A DNA stretch of 64,000 nt from Buttiauxella warmboldiae. GTDB taxonomy: Bacteria > Pseudomonadota > Gammaproteobacteria > Enterobacterales > Enterobacteriaceae. The DNA is taken from the NCBI RefSeq assembly GCF_003818135.1, contig NZ_RPOH01000009.1, positions 1 through 64,000 of the forward strand, read 5' to 3'. Shown one piece after another: positions 1-10,679 of this stretch. Each line of letters opens with the position of its first letter. Position 1 is the stretch's first letter. Both the position numbers and the translations under genes were made by a program. The notes below the pieces were generated by a model, which searched no databases, was not told where the DNA came from, and saw only the letters and a list, made by a program, of their open reading frames with translations.

Positions 1-133
1 AGGAAAATCAATTTATTGATTTTCGGTTGATAACCACAACCGTTCTTCACAGGGATGTGAATGCTTCAATTGATGGTAAATGTGGTTCAGGATAGGGATA
101 ATTAAGGATTCAGTTAACCTGTCCGGAGCGCCT

Positions 134-1114
134 GTGACTAAAACTAATTTGATTACCGGTTTTCTCGGTAGTGGAAAAACCACCACTATTTTGCATCTGC
201 TGGCCAACAAACCCGAGCATGAAAAATGGGCGGTGCTGGTCAACGAGTTTGGTGAGGTGGGTATCGATGGCGCGCTGTTAGCCGACAGCGGCGCATTATT
301 GAAGGAAATCCCCGGCGGCTGCATGTGTTGTGTCAATGGCTTGCCGATGCAGGTTGGCCTGAATACTTTGCTGCGTCAGGGCAAGCCTGACCGCCTGCTT
401 ATCGAGCCAACCGGCCTGGGTCATCCAAAACAAATTCTCGATATGCTCACCGCGGAAGTTTACCAGCCGTGGATTGAACTCAACGCGACGCTTTGCTTGC
501 TGGACCCGCGCCAGCTGCTTGATGAGCGGGCCATCGCTAATGACAACTTCCGCGATCAGCTGGCCGCTGCCGATATTATCATTGCCAATAAAGCAGACCG
601 CGCCGGTGACGAGAGCCGTAACGCTTTGCGTGAATGGCAACAGCGTGAAGGTGACGGGCGCGCCGTGATCGCTGCGCAAAATGGCGATATTGACCTCAGT
701 CTGCTCGACAGGCCTCGTCAAAACCTGCGCGAGCTGCCATCCAGCCCCGAGCACCATCATAGCCATGCCGCCACCCGCGGTCTTGCCGCTTTAAGCCTGC
801 CCGAGCACCAGAACTGGAGACGCAGCATTAATAGCGGCCAGGGCTATGTGGGCTGCGGCTGGATTTTTGCTGCTGAGACGCAATTTGATACCGTTGGCCT
901 TCTCGAGTGGGCCAGGCTGGCACCGGTGGATCGCGTTAAAGGCGTGCTGCGTATCGCGGAAGGTCTGGTGCGAATTAACCGCCAGGGCCATGATTTCCAT
1001 ATCGAAACGCAGAATGTCGCCCCGCCAGACAGCCGCATCGAACTCATTCACAGCGGTGACGTTGACTGGAACGCATTGCAAACCTCACTGTTGAAGCTAC
1101 GTTTAAGTCTGTAG
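134..1114 (+). CDS. yeiR: YeiR, COG0523 zinc-binding GTPase
   Basis: G3E-family P-loop GTPase of the COG0523 metallochaperone group; E. coli YeiR binds zinc and is thought to help deliver it under zinc limitation. The Walker A motif (GFLGSGKTT) lies at the N-terminus, followed by the family-defining metal-binding CMCC motif (PGGCMCCVNG), the LIEPTGLGHP switch region and an NKAD guanine-specificity motif. A short His-rich stretch (EHHHSH) separates the GTPase domain from the C-terminal domain. I start it at the GTG at 134, which has GGAG upstream and gives a 326-residue protein beginning like E. coli YeiR; the ATG at 80 would add 18 residues without homology. No Zur operator is obvious upstream. 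The first 30 bases contain an A/T-rich hairpin that may end the preceding gene. Confidence 0.93.
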   Translation: MTKTNLITGFLGSGKTTTILHLLANKPEHEKWAVLVNEFGEVGIDGALLADSGALLKEIPGGCMCCVNGLPMQVGLNTLLRQGKPDRLLIEPTGLGHPKQILDMLTAEVYQPWIELNATLCLLDPRQLLDERAIANDNFRDQLAAADIIIANKADRAGDESRNALREWQQREGDGRAVIAAQNGDIDLSLLDRPRQNLRELPSSPEHHHSHAATRGLAALSLPEHQNWRRSINSGQGYVGCGWIFAAETQFDTVGLLEWARLAPVDRVKGVLRIAEGLVRINRQGHDFHIETQNVAPPDSRIELIHSGDVDWNALQTSLLKLRLSL

Positions 1115-1155
1115 GTCTACCCTTTCCCTTTTGTTAAAATACCTGATGAATTTGT

Positions 1156-1863
1156 ATGAATAATATCCGCTGGCCTTTTATCCTGATGCTGAACGCGCTG
1201 GGATTTGCACTGTTTTTTAGTTGGTACCTGCCCGAGGGGCATGGTTTCTGGTTTACCCTTGATGCCAGCATCTTCTATTTTTTCAACCAGGCACTGATTA
1301 AAAGCCATACCTTTCTGGTGCTGGTTGCCGTAACCAATAATCGGGTGTTCGACGGCATTTCGCTATTAGCGATGGGCTCGCTGTTTTTCTGGTATTGGCG
1401 CAAAGAGTCAGCTACCGGGCGTCGTCACAGGGTTATCATGGGAATTGTGATGCTATTTTGCGCAATTATCATTAATCAGCTCGGCCATTTAATTCCGGAA
1501 TCTCACGTCAGCCCTACGCTTTATTTCAGCGATATTTATCGCGTCAGTGAATTGCTGCATTTCCCGACCAAGGATGCCTCAACTGACAGTTTTCCTGGCG
1601 ACCATGGGTTAATGCTGCTGATTTTCACCGGCTTCATGTTGCGCTATTGCGGCAAAAAAGCCTTCTTTATTGCCATGATTATTTTCCTGGTCTTCATCAT
1701 GCCGCGCATGATGATTGGCGCACATTGGTTCACGGATATCTTTGTGGGGTCGTTATCTATTGCGCTTGTTTGCCTGCCCTGGGCGCTATTAACCCCGGTA
1801 AGCGATGGGTTAATTAACCTGCTGGATCGCTATTTACCCGGCAAAAACCAAGCCATTAATTAA
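1156..1863 (+). CDS. lpxT: LpxT, Kdo2-lipid A phosphotransferase
   Basis: Inner-membrane PAP2-superfamily enzyme that transfers a phosphate from undecaprenyl pyrophosphate to the 1-position of lipid A on the periplasmic face. The 235 residues show several hydrophobic segments and the PAP2 signature: KDASTDSFPGDHG (about residues 138-150) and, later, the MIGAHWFTDI motif with its catalytic His. Length matches the roughly 237 residues of E. coli LpxT (YeiU). It follows yeiR by about 40 nt and is closed by a strong terminator, so the two may be co-transcribed. No clear Shine-Dalgarno precedes the ATG. Confidence 0.93.
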   Translation: MNNIRWPFILMLNALGFALFFSWYLPEGHGFWFTLDASIFYFFNQALIKSHTFLVLVAVTNNRVFDGISLLAMGSLFFWYWRKESATGRRHRVIMGIVMLFCAIIINQLGHLIPESHVSPTLYFSDIYRVSELLHFPTKDASTDSFPGDHGLMLLIFTGFMLRYCGKKAFFIAMIIFLVFIMPRMMIGAHWFTDIFVGSLSIALVCLPWALLTPVSDGLINLLDRYLPGKNQAIN

Positions 1864-1891
1864 CATCAAATAAACATCACTTACCGCCAAT

Positions 1892-1927
1892 CATCAGGGT
1901 TTGGAAACGATCCCTGATGTTTTTTTA
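1892..1927 (+). terminator. Rho-independent terminator of lpxT
   Basis: An 8-bp perfect stem, CATCAGGG (1892-1899) with CCCTGATG (1912-1919), is followed by seven T residues. Confidence 0.85.
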
Positions 1928-2285
1928 TCTCCCCTTCCGGGCAACCACAGCGATAACTTTTCACCTTCTCCAGGTAAATGAATCACCTGCACATAAAAAC
2001 ACCACTTGTGATTAACCATCGCGCAATATTTATTGTTGTCATTTAACATCACAATTTCTTATAAAAAAACCACCAAAACCACTCGCCACACCTGTGTTGA
2101 TAAGGTAATCTCGAAGACGTTTTGTGCTTTAAGCCAGTTGCTTAGCAATGTGCATAAATTTGTGCGTCATGCCACAGTTTTGCTCATAAGCCATTGTTTC
2201 ATTGCGCTCAGGTAATTAGTCTCGCCACGTTGGTATTTTGTATAACGATATTTATCGTTAAGGACATCAAGGGATAACAAACATA
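1928..2285 (+). promoter_or_regulatory. mepS upstream region with 18-bp palindrome
   Basis: This 358-nt A/T-rich gap holds no convincing gene; the 60-codon ORF at 2033-2215 has no ribosome site or homology. A perfect inverted repeat, TAACGATA-tt-TATCGTTA, lies at 2243-2260, about 25 nt before the mepS ATG, and overlaps a TATAAC that could be a -10 element. It could be an operator or a 5'-UTR hairpin; the protein that might bind it is not identifiable from sequence. Confidence 0.5.
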
Positions 2286-2852
2286 ATGGTCAAATCTCAG
2301 CCTATTTTGAGATATATCTTGCGGGCCATTCCCGCCGTTGCTGTGGCAGTAATGCTGTCAGCCTGTAGTTCGACAAACACCGCAAATATGCATTCTGAGA
2401 CGCATGCAGTCGGCAATAAAGATAGTTTTTTACTGCAAGCTTCTCAGGATGAATTCGAAGAGATGGTCCGTAATGTAGATGTGAAATCACGTCTCATGGA
2501 TCAATATGCAAGCTGGAAAGGCGTGCGTTATCGCCTTGGCGGCAGCAATAAAAGCGGCATTGATTGTTCTGCCTTCGTGCAGCGTACGTTCCGCGAACAA
2601 TTTGGTTTAGAATTACCGCGTTCAACTTCTGAACAGCAGGGTTCCGGTAAATCCATTTCGCGTAATAAATTACGTACGGGCGATTTGGTTCTGTTCCGCG
2701 CGGGTTCAACGGGACGACACGTTGGTATTTACATCGGTAATAACCAGTTTGTCCACGCCTCCACCAGCAGCGGCGTGACTATTTCGAGCATGGACGAGCC
2801 GTACTGGAAAAAGCGCTATAACGAAGCGCGCCGCGTGTTGAGCCGCAGCTAA
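2286..2852 (+). CDS. mepS: MepS (Spr), murein DD-endopeptidase lipoprotein
   Basis: Outer-membrane lipoprotein of the NlpC/P60 family that cleaves D-Ala-mDAP crosslinks and opens peptidoglycan during cell elongation. The signal peptide ends in the lipobox LSAC with the lipidated Cys at residue 27. Catalytic residues are visible as Cys94 (GIDCSAF), His145 (GRHVGIY) and His157 (FVHAS), equal to Cys68/His119/His131 of the mature E. coli enzyme. The 188-residue length is identical to E. coli. In E. coli the protein is controlled by NlpI-Prc proteolysis rather than mainly by transcription. It is a monocistronic unit with its own terminator. Confidence 0.96.
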   Translation: MVKSQPILRYILRAIPAVAVAVMLSACSSTNTANMHSETHAVGNKDSFLLQASQDEFEEMVRNVDVKSRLMDQYASWKGVRYRLGGSNKSGIDCSAFVQRTFREQFGLELPRSTSEQQGSGKSISRNKLRTGDLVLFRAGSTGRHVGIYIGNNQFVHASTSSGVTISSMDEPYWKKRYNEARRVLSRS

Positions 2853-2917
2853 TGCGCTTATTTGCAGACGGCGACTCCCTTGGCTGTACTGCAAAGCAAG
2901 TATCAACGATGGTTACC

Positions 2918-2946
2918 AAAAAACGCTGCCCAGGCAGCGTTTTTTA
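2918..2946 (+). terminator. Terminator after mepS
   Basis: Near-perfect inverted repeat: the arm at 2918-2930 (A-run plus CGCTGCC) pairs with the arm at 2933-2945 (GGCAGCG plus T-run), separated by a 2-nt centre. The flanking A and T runs make it potentially bidirectional. Confidence 0.85.
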
Positions 2947-3096
2947 TTGGCTTAAATTCACCTTAGCCAGCATCCGCCGCTTCATTTTAACGAAATTTAT
3001 AATTTACATCTGAAACCTTATAACACTGCTGCAACTTTTGCGTTATAGTCGGAAAAAACGCATATAAACAATAAATCTCTTGCTAGTACAGGCACC

Positions 3097-4698
3097 ATGC
3101 CCATGTTTTCAAAAACACTTTTTTCACAGCACGTCACCTCGGTCCGACAAATTGTCACCTTTAGCATTGTGGCAGGCATACTTACCGCACTGCTGATGGG
3201 TGGCATCACCAGCCTGACGCTCCACAGCAAGCGTGAGGCAAGCTATGACGTGCTGTCTGAAAACATCCTCGCTTACATTAGTGATTTTTTTCACGAGCTT
3301 CAGTCCACGACCAACACGGTTCAGCCCTTAACTCTTGCTGATTGCCACCAGGTTTCTGGCGAACTGACAGCTAGCGCCGCCTTTAATGCCAATGTGCGCG
3401 CGTTTATATTAGTTCAGGACGGTTTTGCCTACTGCTCTTCTGCAACGGGCAGCATGATGCTTGATATGCATCAGCTTGTTGCGGATATCGACATCCATTC
3501 CAGCATTGATATTAATATTCTGCATGGCACCTCGATGATGCCGGGCAAGCCAACGATTGCCGCTTGGTTTAAAAATCCGCAAAACCCGGACAAAGGGGTT
3601 TTCGCTACGCTGAATGTTAACCTCACGCCTTATTTGCTTTTTTCCACCCGCCAAAGCGATGTGGCCTCAATGGCGATAATCGCCGGCGATAAGGCGCTCA
3701 CCACCCTTTCCAGCAACGTGATGAATGTATCTGAGTTGCCGCAGCATCCCACGCGCATCGTCTCAATTCAGGGTTATCCGATTAAGATAGCCCTGTACGG
3801 CAAAACCTGGCCTGCGGTCGATATTCAAATCGCTATTCTGACAGGCCTTATCTTTGGCATTCTCGGCGGAGCGCTATGTGCCTGGTTCCTGGTGGTACGC
3901 CTGCGCTCCGGGAAAGAGATCCTGACCGGTATTAAACGCGGCCAGTTTTACGTGGTCTATCAGCCAATTATCGATGCCAAAAGCTTAAAAATTTCGGGCG
4001 TAGAAGTCTTGATGCGCTGGAACCACCCGAGCGCGGGCTCTATCCCTCCAGACGCCTTTATCGCCTTCGCCGAAGCGCAGCAGCTCATCGTTCCTCTCAC
4101 CCGTCATTTGTTTGAGCTCATCGCACGCGATGCCAGAAGGCTGCAGCAAATTTTACCCGCAGGCGCGCGGCTTGGCGTCAATCTGGCCCCCAGCCATCTG
4201 CACGCGCCTGGATTTAAAGAAGATATTCAGGCTTTTGTCGCCTCATTGCCCGCTCGCTATTTCCAGCTGATGTTTGAAATTACCGAGCGCGATATGGTCA
4301 AGGCAAACGAAGCCAGCTCCCTGTTTAACTGGATGCATGAGCAAGGCTTTGAAATTGCGGTTGATGATTTTGGCACCGGACATAGCGCACTGATTTATCT
4401 TGAACGCTTCAGGCTTGACTATCTCAAGATAGACAGGGGCTTTGTGAACTCCATTGGTCTGGAAACGGTCACCTCCCCGGTGCTTGATGCGGTGTTAACG
4501 CTTGCCCGAAAACTGAGTATGACCACCGTTGCAGAAGGCGTAGAAACACCAGAGCAGGCCAGATGGCTGATTGACCAGGGCGTCAATTACCTGCAGGGTT
4601 TTTACTTCGCGCGCCCGCTCACCTTTGAGCAACTCAGACAATGGAAAGAACAGCCGAAAGCATACGAAGAGCTTAGAAGCCCGGTGGTTGCGGACTAA
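3097..4698 (+). CDS. pdeN: PdeN (Rtn), CSS-domain cyclic-di-GMP phosphodiesterase
   Basis: Membrane EAL-type phosphodiesterase expected to hydrolyse c-di-GMP to pGpG. Domain order: an N-terminal transmembrane helix (about residues 18-42), a periplasmic CSS-motif sensor region (CSS within FAYCSSATGS), a second transmembrane helix (about 245-270), then the EAL domain. The signature reads EVL in place of EAL but keeps the metal-binding Glu. Other EAL landmarks are present: GVNLAPS, FEITERD, DDFGTGHS, KIDRGFV, VAEGVET and QGFYFARPL, so it is probably catalytically competent. At 533 residues it is slightly longer than E. coli PdeN (518). In the E. coli protein the redox state of the periplasmic cysteines controls processing and activity. 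An ATG at 3103 is an alternative start. Confidence 0.93.
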   Translation: MPMFSKTLFSQHVTSVRQIVTFSIVAGILTALLMGGITSLTLHSKREASYDVLSENILAYISDFFHELQSTTNTVQPLTLADCHQVSGELTASAAFNANVRAFILVQDGFAYCSSATGSMMLDMHQLVADIDIHSSIDINILHGTSMMPGKPTIAAWFKNPQNPDKGVFATLNVNLTPYLLFSTRQSDVASMAIIAGDKALTTLSSNVMNVSELPQHPTRIVSIQGYPIKIALYGKTWPAVDIQIAILTGLIFGILGGALCAWFLVVRLRSGKEILTGIKRGQFYVVYQPIIDAKSLKISGVEVLMRWNHPSAGSIPPDAFIAFAEAQQLIVPLTRHLFELIARDARRLQQILPAGARLGVNLAPSHLHAPGFKEDIQAFVASLPARYFQLMFEITERDMVKANEASSLFNWMHEQGFEIAVDDFGTGHSALIYLERFRLDYLKIDRGFVNSIGLETVTSPVLDAVLTLARKLSMTTVAEGVETPEQARWLIDQGVNYLQGFYFARPLTFEQLRQWKEQPKAYEELRSPVVAD

Positions 4699-4787
4699 CC
4701 CGGCCTGCCCCACACAGGTAGCGCTTGAAGTATCATGAGGATAACTTATGATTTATCATCACGACGTTATAAGGATTGGCCCAAACG

Positions 4788-6596
4788 ATGTTAGCCCGCG
4801 CCTTCGCTCTGCTCAGCCTGTGCCTGGTGGCCTTCCAGAGCCTGGCCGAAAACATCAGGGAAAGTTATTCATTTGCCGTTTTAGGTGAACCGAAATACGC
4901 CATCAGCTTCACCCATTTCGACTACGTCAATCCCGCGGCCCCAAAGGGGGGGAACATCACCCTCTCAGCCATTGGCACCTTTGATAATTTCAACCGCTAT
5001 GCCCTGCGTGGCAACCCGGGCGTGCGTACAGAAGCCCTTTATGACAGGCTGTTTACCACCTCTGATGATGAACCCGGTAGCTACTACCCGCTGATTGCTG
5101 AAATGGCCCGCTATCCGGAAAATTTTGCCTGGGCCGAAATCGAAATTAACCCGCGCGCACGTTTTCATGATGGAACCCCGATCAAAGCCCGCGACGTTGC
5201 CTTCACCTTTAATAAATTCATGGCCGAGGGCGTGCCGCAGTTTCGCCAGATTTATAAAGGTGCAAAGGTAAAGGCTATCGCACCTTTAACGCTACGTATT
5301 GAGCTGGCTGAACCGAGTAAAGAACGTATGCTGGGGCTGTTCTCGCTGCCGGTGTTTCCTGAAACATTCTGGAAAGATCATAAACTCAGCGATCCTCTCT
5401 CCGCGCCACCGCCGGCCAGCGGTCCCTATAAAATAACCGCATGGCGTATGGGGCAGTACATTACCTACTCGCGCGTCAGGGATTATTGGGCTGCCAACCT
5501 GCCGGTAAACCGTGGCAGCTGGAACTTTGACACCATCCGCTACGACTATTACCTTGATGACAATGTCGCTTTTGAAGCCTTTAAAGCCGGGGCGTTCGAT
5601 TTTCGCCACGAAGCATCCGCCAAAAACTGGGCCACGCGTTATATCGGCAAAAACTTTGCCAACCATCACATCGTAAAAGAAGAACAGCCCAACGATGCGG
5701 CACAGGACGCGCGCTGGCTGGCGTTTAACGTTCAGCGCCCCCTCTTTGCCGACCGAAAAGTTCGCGAGGCCATCGGCCTGGCCTTTGATTTTGAATGGAT
5801 GAACAAGGCGCTGTTTTATGGCTCTTATAAACGGGCCAACAGCTATTTCCAGAATACCGAGTATGCGGCGCGAAATTATCCGGATGCCGATGAGCTGACG
5901 CTGCTGGCGCCGATGAAAAAGGATTTACCGCCGGAAGTCTTCACCACTATCTACACCCCGCCGACAACCAGCGGCAATGGCTTTGACCGGGAGAACCTGC
6001 TCAAAGCGCTGGCGCTACTTAAAGAAGCGGGCTGGGAGATTAAAGACCGGAAACTCACCAATGTGAAAACGGGAAAGCCCTTCATCTTTGAAGTGCTGAC
6101 AGGTAGCACCGGGAATACCCAATGGGTTTTACCCTTCAGGCACAATCTACAACGCCTGGGGGTGACGATGGAGATCCGCCAGGTCGATAACTCACAGCTC
6201 ACTAACCGTTTGCGTAACCGTGATTATGACATGATGCCAACCCTTTACAGCGCCATGCCTTATCCCAGCGCCGATGTGCAAATCAGCTGGGCTTCAGAAT
6301 ATGTCGACTCCAGCTATAATGCCCCGGGTGTGAAAAGCCCGGTTATCGATAAACTGGTTTCTCAGATTGTGGCTAATCAGGGTGATAAACAAAAACTGCT
6401 GCCATTAGGCCGCGCGCTGGACCGTGTGTTGACCTGGAATTATTACATGATCCCAATGTGGTACATGGCCGCAGACCGCTTCGCCTGGTGGAACAAATTC
6501 TCAAAACCGGTGGTTCATCCGCTATATGCCACCGGGTTTGACACCTGGTGGTATGACGTAAACAAAGCCGCTCAACTACCAGAAAATAGACGTTAG
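4788..6596 (+). CDS. yejA: YejA, peptide ABC transporter substrate-binding protein
   Basis: Periplasmic SBP_bac_5-family oligopeptide-binding protein and first gene of yejABEF, the uptake system used by microcin C-type peptide-nucleotides. A Sec signal peptide (hydrophobic core [10 protein letters not shown], cleavage near SLA-EN) precedes a roughly 580-residue mature protein, 602 residues in all compared with 604 in E. coli. I start at the ATG at 4788, 12 nt after AAGGA (4771-4775); the TTG at 4776 lies directly on that Shine-Dalgarno and is rejected. yejB begins 8 nt downstream, so the genes form one operon. Confidence 0.95.
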   Translation: MLARAFALLSLCLVAFQSLAENIRESYSFAVLGEPKYAISFTHFDYVNPAAPKGGNITLSAIGTFDNFNRYALRGNPGVRTEALYDRLFTTSDDEPGSYYPLIAEMARYPENFAWAEIEINPRARFHDGTPIKARDVAFTFNKFMAEGVPQFRQIYKGAKVKAIAPLTLRIELAEPSKERMLGLFSLPVFPETFWKDHKLSDPLSAPPPASGPYKITAWRMGQYITYSRVRDYWAANLPVNRGSWNFDTIRYDYYLDDNVAFEAFKAGAFDFRHEASAKNWATRYIGKNFANHHIVKEEQPNDAAQDARWLAFNVQRPLFADRKVREAIGLAFDFEWMNKALFYGSYKRANSYFQNTEYAARNYPDADELTLLAPMKKDLPPEVFTTIYTPPTTSGNGFDRENLLKALALLKEAGWEIKDRKLTNVKTGKPFIFEVLTGSTGNTQWVLPFRHNLQRLGVTMEIRQVDNSQLTNRLRNRDYDMMPTLYSAMPYPSADVQISWASEYVDSSYNAPGVKSPVIDKLVSQIVANQGDKQKLLPLGRALDRVLTWNYYMIPMWYMAADRFAWWNKFSKPVVHPLYATGFDTWWYDVNKAAQLPENRR

Positions 6597-6604
6597 GGGC
6601 ACAG

Positions 6605-7702
6605 ATGGGAAGCTATCTGTTACGCCGTTTGCTGCTCATCATCCCCACCTTATGGGCGATTATCACCCTCAATTTTTTCATCGTGCAGATTGCGCCCGGC
6701 GGGCCCGTCGATCAGGCCATCGCTGCTATTCAGTTTGGGCATGGTGCAGGCATTCCGGGAATGGCTACAGACACCATGGGGAGCGGACACGCCCGTGTTG
6801 GCGTCGGCAACGCAACGGACAGCCAGTACCGCGGCGCGCGTGGCCTCGACCCGGAAGTGATTGCTGAAATCACCCACCGCTACGGCTTTGATAAACCGAT
6901 TCATGAGCGCTATTTCAATATGCTCGGCGACTATCTGCGCTTTGATTTTGGCGACAGCCTGTTTCGCAGCTCTTCGGTTTTAAATCTTATTAAGGAAAGC
7001 CTGCCCGTTTCTGTCTCGATTGGCCTGTGGAGCACCTTAATTATCTACATGGTGTCCATTCCGCTCGGCATACGCAAAGCCGTCAACAACGGCAGCAGTT
7101 TTGATATCTGGAGCAGCACCTTTATTATCATTGGCTACGCCATCCCGGCATTTTTATTCGCCATCCTGCTGATTGTGGTGTTTGCCGGCGGCAGCTATCT
7201 GGACTGGTTCCCGCTACGCGGCCTGGTATCGACGCATTTCGACACCCTGCCCTGGTACGGCAAAATAGTGGATTACCTGTGGCATATCACCTTGCCGGTG
7301 CTGGCAACCGTGGTCGGCGGCTTTGCGACTTTAACGATGCTGACAAAAAACTCGTTTCTTGATGAGGTTCGTAAGCAGTACGTGGTCACCGCGCGCGCCA
7401 AGGGGCTGAGTGAAAAGAAAATTCTCTATCACCACGTGTTCCGCAACGCCATGCTTCTGGTGATTGCCGGTTTTCCTGCCACCTTCATCAGCATGTTTTT
7501 TACCGGCTCGCTGCTCATTGAAGTGATGTTTTCACTTAACGGGCTAGGATTACTCGGCTATGAGTCGACGATTTCACGCGACTATCCGGTGATGTTTGGT
7601 ACGCTTTACATTTTCACCCTGATAGGCCTGCTGCTTAATATTCTGAGCGATATAACCTACACGCTGGTCGATCCGCGTATTGATTTCGAGGGGCGAGGAT
7701 GA
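6605..7702 (+). CDS. yejB: YejB, peptide ABC transporter permease
   Basis: Inner-membrane BPD_transp_1 permease of the OppB/DppB class. An N-terminal helix ([15 protein letters not shown]...) starts the protein, and the cytoplasmic EAA loop that docks on the ATPase is visible as [20 protein letters not shown]. Length is 365 residues against 364 in E. coli. The stop overlaps the yejE start by 4 nt (ATGA), indicating translational coupling. Confidence 0.95.
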   Translation: MGSYLLRRLLLIIPTLWAIITLNFFIVQIAPGGPVDQAIAAIQFGHGAGIPGMATDTMGSGHARVGVGNATDSQYRGARGLDPEVIAEITHRYGFDKPIHERYFNMLGDYLRFDFGDSLFRSSSVLNLIKESLPVSVSIGLWSTLIIYMVSIPLGIRKAVNNGSSFDIWSSTFIIIGYAIPAFLFAILLIVVFAGGSYLDWFPLRGLVSTHFDTLPWYGKIVDYLWHITLPVLATVVGGFATLTMLTKNSFLDEVRKQYVVTARAKGLSEKKILYHHVFRNAMLLVIAGFPATFISMFFTGSLLIEVMFSLNGLGLLGYESTISRDYPVMFGTLYIFTLIGLLLNILSDITYTLVDPRIDFEGRG

Positions 7703-8724
7703 GCCAGTTAAGTCCGGTCAATCAGGCCCGCTGGGCGCGTTTTCGCCACCATAAACGCGGCTACTGGTCATTGTGGATTTTCGCCGTCCTGTTTTTACTA
7801 ACGCTCGGATCTGAGCTTATCGCCAACGATCGGCCGCTGATCGTCCACTATCAGGATCGCCTCTACTTCCCGTTTATCACCGCTTACAGCGAAAGCGATT
7901 TTGGCGGGCCGCTGGCGACTGCGGCAGATTACCAGGACCCCTGGCTTGCCCAGCGCCTGAGCCAAAAAGGCTGGGTCCTTTGGGCGCCGATTCGCTTTGG
8001 GGCGAATGCTATTAACTTTGCCGCATCTCACCCCTTCCCTTCCCCCCCAAGCCGTCAGAACTGGCTGGGAACCGACGCTAACGGCGGTGATGTGCTGGCG
8101 CGCATCCTCTACGGTACGCGTATTTCAATTCTGTTCGGCCTGATGTTGACCCTCCTTTCCAGCATGATTGGCATTGTTGCGGGTGCGGTACAGGGTTACT
8201 ACGGCGGGCGCATCGATTTATGGGGGCAACGCCTGATCGAAGTATGGTCAGGGATGCCAACGTTATTCCTGATAATCCTGCTTTCAAGCGTTATCCAGCC
8301 GAACTTCTGGTGGCTGCTCGGCATTACGGTGCTGTTTGGCTGGATGAGTCTGGTCGGCGTGGTGCGCGCAGAGTTTCTGCGCACCCGGAATTTCGACTAT
8401 ATTCGCGCCGCTCAGGCAATGGGAGTGAGTGACCGGTCGATTATTCTGCGTCATATGCTGCCAAACGCGATGGTCGCCACGCTCACATTTTTACCGTTTA
8501 TACTTTGCGGCTCCATAACCACCCTCACCTCGCTGGATTTCTTAGGCTTTGGTTTACCGCTGGGCTCCCCTTCCCTCGGGGAATTGCTGCTACAGGGCAA
8601 AAATAACCTCCAGGCACCGTGGCTTGGGATTACCGCATTTTTCTCGCTGGCCATTTTGCTGACGTTACTTATTTTTATCGGCGAAGCAGTGCGCGACGCC
8701 TTCGACCCGAGCAAGGCGCTCTGA
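7699..8724 (+). CDS. yejE: YejE, peptide ABC transporter permease
   Basis: Second permease, of the OppC/DppC class, with an N-terminal helix, a periplasmic insertion and a C-terminal five-helix permease core. The EAA loop appears as [20 protein letters not shown]. Its 341 residues match E. coli YejE. It overlaps yejB by 4 nt and is followed after 1 nt by yejF. Together with YejB it forms the translocation pore. Confidence 0.95.
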   Translation: MSQLSPVNQARWARFRHHKRGYWSLWIFAVLFLLTLGSELIANDRPLIVHYQDRLYFPFITAYSESDFGGPLATAADYQDPWLAQRLSQKGWVLWAPIRFGANAINFAASHPFPSPPSRQNWLGTDANGGDVLARILYGTRISILFGLMLTLLSSMIGIVAGAVQGYYGGRIDLWGQRLIEVWSGMPTLFLIILLSSVIQPNFWWLLGITVLFGWMSLVGVVRAEFLRTRNFDYIRAAQAMGVSDRSIILRHMLPNAMVATLTFLPFILCGSITTLTSLDFLGFGLPLGSPSLGELLLQGKNNLQAPWLGITAFFSLAILLTLLIFIGEAVRDAFDPSKAL

Positions 8725-8725
8725 T

Positions 8726-10315
8726 ATGACAACCTCTCTGCTTTCGATTAAGAATTTATCCGTGGCCTTTCGCAGCGGCGATACCGTCCGGCAAGTGGTG
8801 GATGACTTATCACTTGAGGTAAACGCGGGTGAAACGCTGGCGCTGGTGGGCGAGTCTGGCTCAGGGAAAAGCGTCACGGCGCTGTCCGTTTTGCGTTTGC
8901 TTCCAGCGCCGCCGGTGGTTTACCCCTCAGGCGAAATTTTCTTTAAAGGCGAGGAATTATTACATGCGCCCGAACGCACGCTTCGCACGGTGCGCGGCAA
9001 TAAAATCGCCATGATTTTCCAGGAGCCGATGGTTTCGCTCAACCCGTTGCACAATATCGAAAAACAGCTTTATGAAGTGCTATCGCTGCACCGTGGCATG
9101 CGCCGTGAAGCAGCGCGTGCTGAAATGCTCACCTGCCTTGACAGAGTCGGGATCCGCAACGCAATAAACCGTTTAAATGACTTTCCGCATCAGCTTTCTG
9201 GCGGCGAACGTCAGCGCGTAATGATTGCGATGGCGCTGCTCACGCGCCCGGAACTGCTAATTGCCGACGAGCCTACCACCGCGCTGGATGTCACCGTTCA
9301 GGCGCAAATTCTGCAGCTGCTCAAAGAGCTCAGGCAAGAGCTGAATATGGGGCTGCTGTTCATCACTCATAACCTGGGTATCGTGCAAAAGCTGGCGGAT
9401 AATGTGGCGGTGATGCGCAACGGAAAATGCGTTGAGCAAAATTCGGCGGCAAAATTATTATCGGCGCCACAACACTCCTATACTCAGCAATTGCTGGCCG
9501 CAGAACCCGCGGGCCGCCCACGCCCGGTTGACGAATCTCGCGCCCCGCTGCTTACGGTTCGTGATTTACAGGTCGCCTTCCCTGTTCGTCGGGGTTTCCT
9601 AAAGAAAACCATCGGCTACCGCTATGGAATTAAAGATCTGAGCTTTACGCTACGCGCGGGTGAAAGTATCGGCCTGGTTGGCGAGTCAGGATCGGGCAAA
9701 AGCACCACCGGGCTTGCGCTATTACGCTTGATTCACTCCAGCGGGGAGATTTGGTTCGCTGGCAAACCGCTGCATGAGCTTAACCGCAAACAGCTGTTGC
9801 CGCTGCGTAGCCGCATACAGGTTGTTTTCCAGGACCCGAATTCCTCGCTCAATCCGCGACTTGATGTTTTACAGATAATTGAAGAAGGTTTGCGCGTCCA
9901 TCAGCCCGCGTTAAGTGCGGCGCAACGCGAACAAAAAGCGATCGTCGCAATGCAGGAAGTGGGGTTAGATCCGCAGACAAGGCATCGTTATCCGGCTGAG
10001 TTTTCCGGCGGACAACGTCAGCGTATCGCCATTGCCAGAGCGCTTATCTTACAGCCTGAATTAATTATTCTGGATGAGCCGACCTCTTCGCTCGACCGTT
10101 CAGTACAGGCGCAGATTCTTGCGCTGCTGAAGTCTCTCCAGCAAAAGCATCAGCTGGCCTATATTTTTATCAGCCATGATTTGCGGGTGGTGAAGTCTTT
10201 ATGCCATCAGGTGGTGGTGCTGCGGCAGGGGGAAGTGGTGGAACAAGGGGCATGCCAGCAAATTTTTGCCGCGCCTCAGGCGGAATACACACGCCAGTTA
10301 CTTGCGCTTGCCTGA
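8726..10315 (+). CDS. yejF: YejF, peptide ABC transporter ATPase (two fused NBDs)
   Basis: ATPase subunit with two nucleotide-binding domains in one chain, 529 residues as in E. coli. NBD1: Walker A GESGSGKS (42-49), signature LSGGERQR, Walker B LLIADEPTTALD. NBD2: Walker A GESGSGKST (about 320), signature FSGGQRQR, Walker B LIILDEPTSSLD. Each half is followed by an oligopeptide-type C-terminal extension. It closes the yejABEF operon and runs almost into the convergent yejG. No strong terminator is visible in the 16-nt gap. Confidence 0.95.
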   Translation: MTTSLLSIKNLSVAFRSGDTVRQVVDDLSLEVNAGETLALVGESGSGKSVTALSVLRLLPAPPVVYPSGEIFFKGEELLHAPERTLRTVRGNKIAMIFQEPMVSLNPLHNIEKQLYEVLSLHRGMRREAARAEMLTCLDRVGIRNAINRLNDFPHQLSGGERQRVMIAMALLTRPELLIADEPTTALDVTVQAQILQLLKELRQELNMGLLFITHNLGIVQKLADNVAVMRNGKCVEQNSAAKLLSAPQHSYTQQLLAAEPAGRPRPVDESRAPLLTVRDLQVAFPVRRGFLKKTIGYRYGIKDLSFTLRAGESIGLVGESGSGKSTTGLALLRLIHSSGEIWFAGKPLHELNRKQLLPLRSRIQVVFQDPNSSLNPRLDVLQIIEEGLRVHQPALSAAQREQKAIVAMQEVGLDPQTRHRYPAEFSGGQRQRIAIARALILQPELIILDEPTSSLDRSVQAQILALLKSLQQKHQLAYIFISHDLRVVKSLCHQVVVLRQGEVVEQGACQQIFAAPQAEYTRQLLALA

Positions 10316-10331
10316 ACGGCAAACCTCAGCA

Positions 10332-10679
10332 TCAAAAAGGGTTAGTGCTGGAGAAGGATTCAGCAATAGCGACGCCGAAATTCTTCAGGCGACAGGTTGC
10401 CGTTTGTTCATCCTGGCGATTCACAAACAGGCACGGCTGCCCTTCACACTCAACGATCGCCGAATCCACCTCAATATCTCTTAGCGCGAGGCTTAACTTT
10501 TGCATCGTCGGCCAGGCGGAATCGCTGTTGCTGTCGCTCAGTAATTTCAGGCCAATCAGGCAATTTTCAGCGCTCTGCCCGTTTTGCGGAATCGGTTCAA
10601 CTCTGGAGCCTGCAAAACCCGCCAGCCAGCGATAGCGATGCGGTAAACGATGGACGATAGAAAGCTGTAAGGTATTCAC
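10332..10679 (-). CDS. yejG: YejG, conserved small protein
   Basis: A 115-residue soluble protein closely matching E. coli YejG (114 residues), recognised by its N-terminus ([19 protein letters not shown]) and its position between yejF and bcr. There is no signal peptide or transmembrane segment. E. coli YejG has been linked to aminoglycoside binding and tolerance, but its molecular function is not settled and the sequence shows no catalytic motif. It faces yejF and has a long A/T-rich upstream region with repeated TTACAT motifs. Confidence 0.88.
   Translation of the reverse strand: MNTLQLSIVHRLPHRYRWLAGFAGSRVEPIPQNGQSAENCLIGLKLLSDSNSDSAWPTMQKLSLALRDIEVDSAIVECEGQPCLFVNRQDEQTATCRLKNFGVAIAESFSSTNPF

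Noticed and set aside
2033-2215. 60-codon ORF upstream of mepS
   Set aside because: No ribosome binding site, no similarity, and it lies in the A/T-rich mepS control region.
4776-4787. TTG start for yejA
   Set aside because: It abuts the Shine-Dalgarno AAGGA that serves the ATG at 4788; the signal peptide begins at the ATG.
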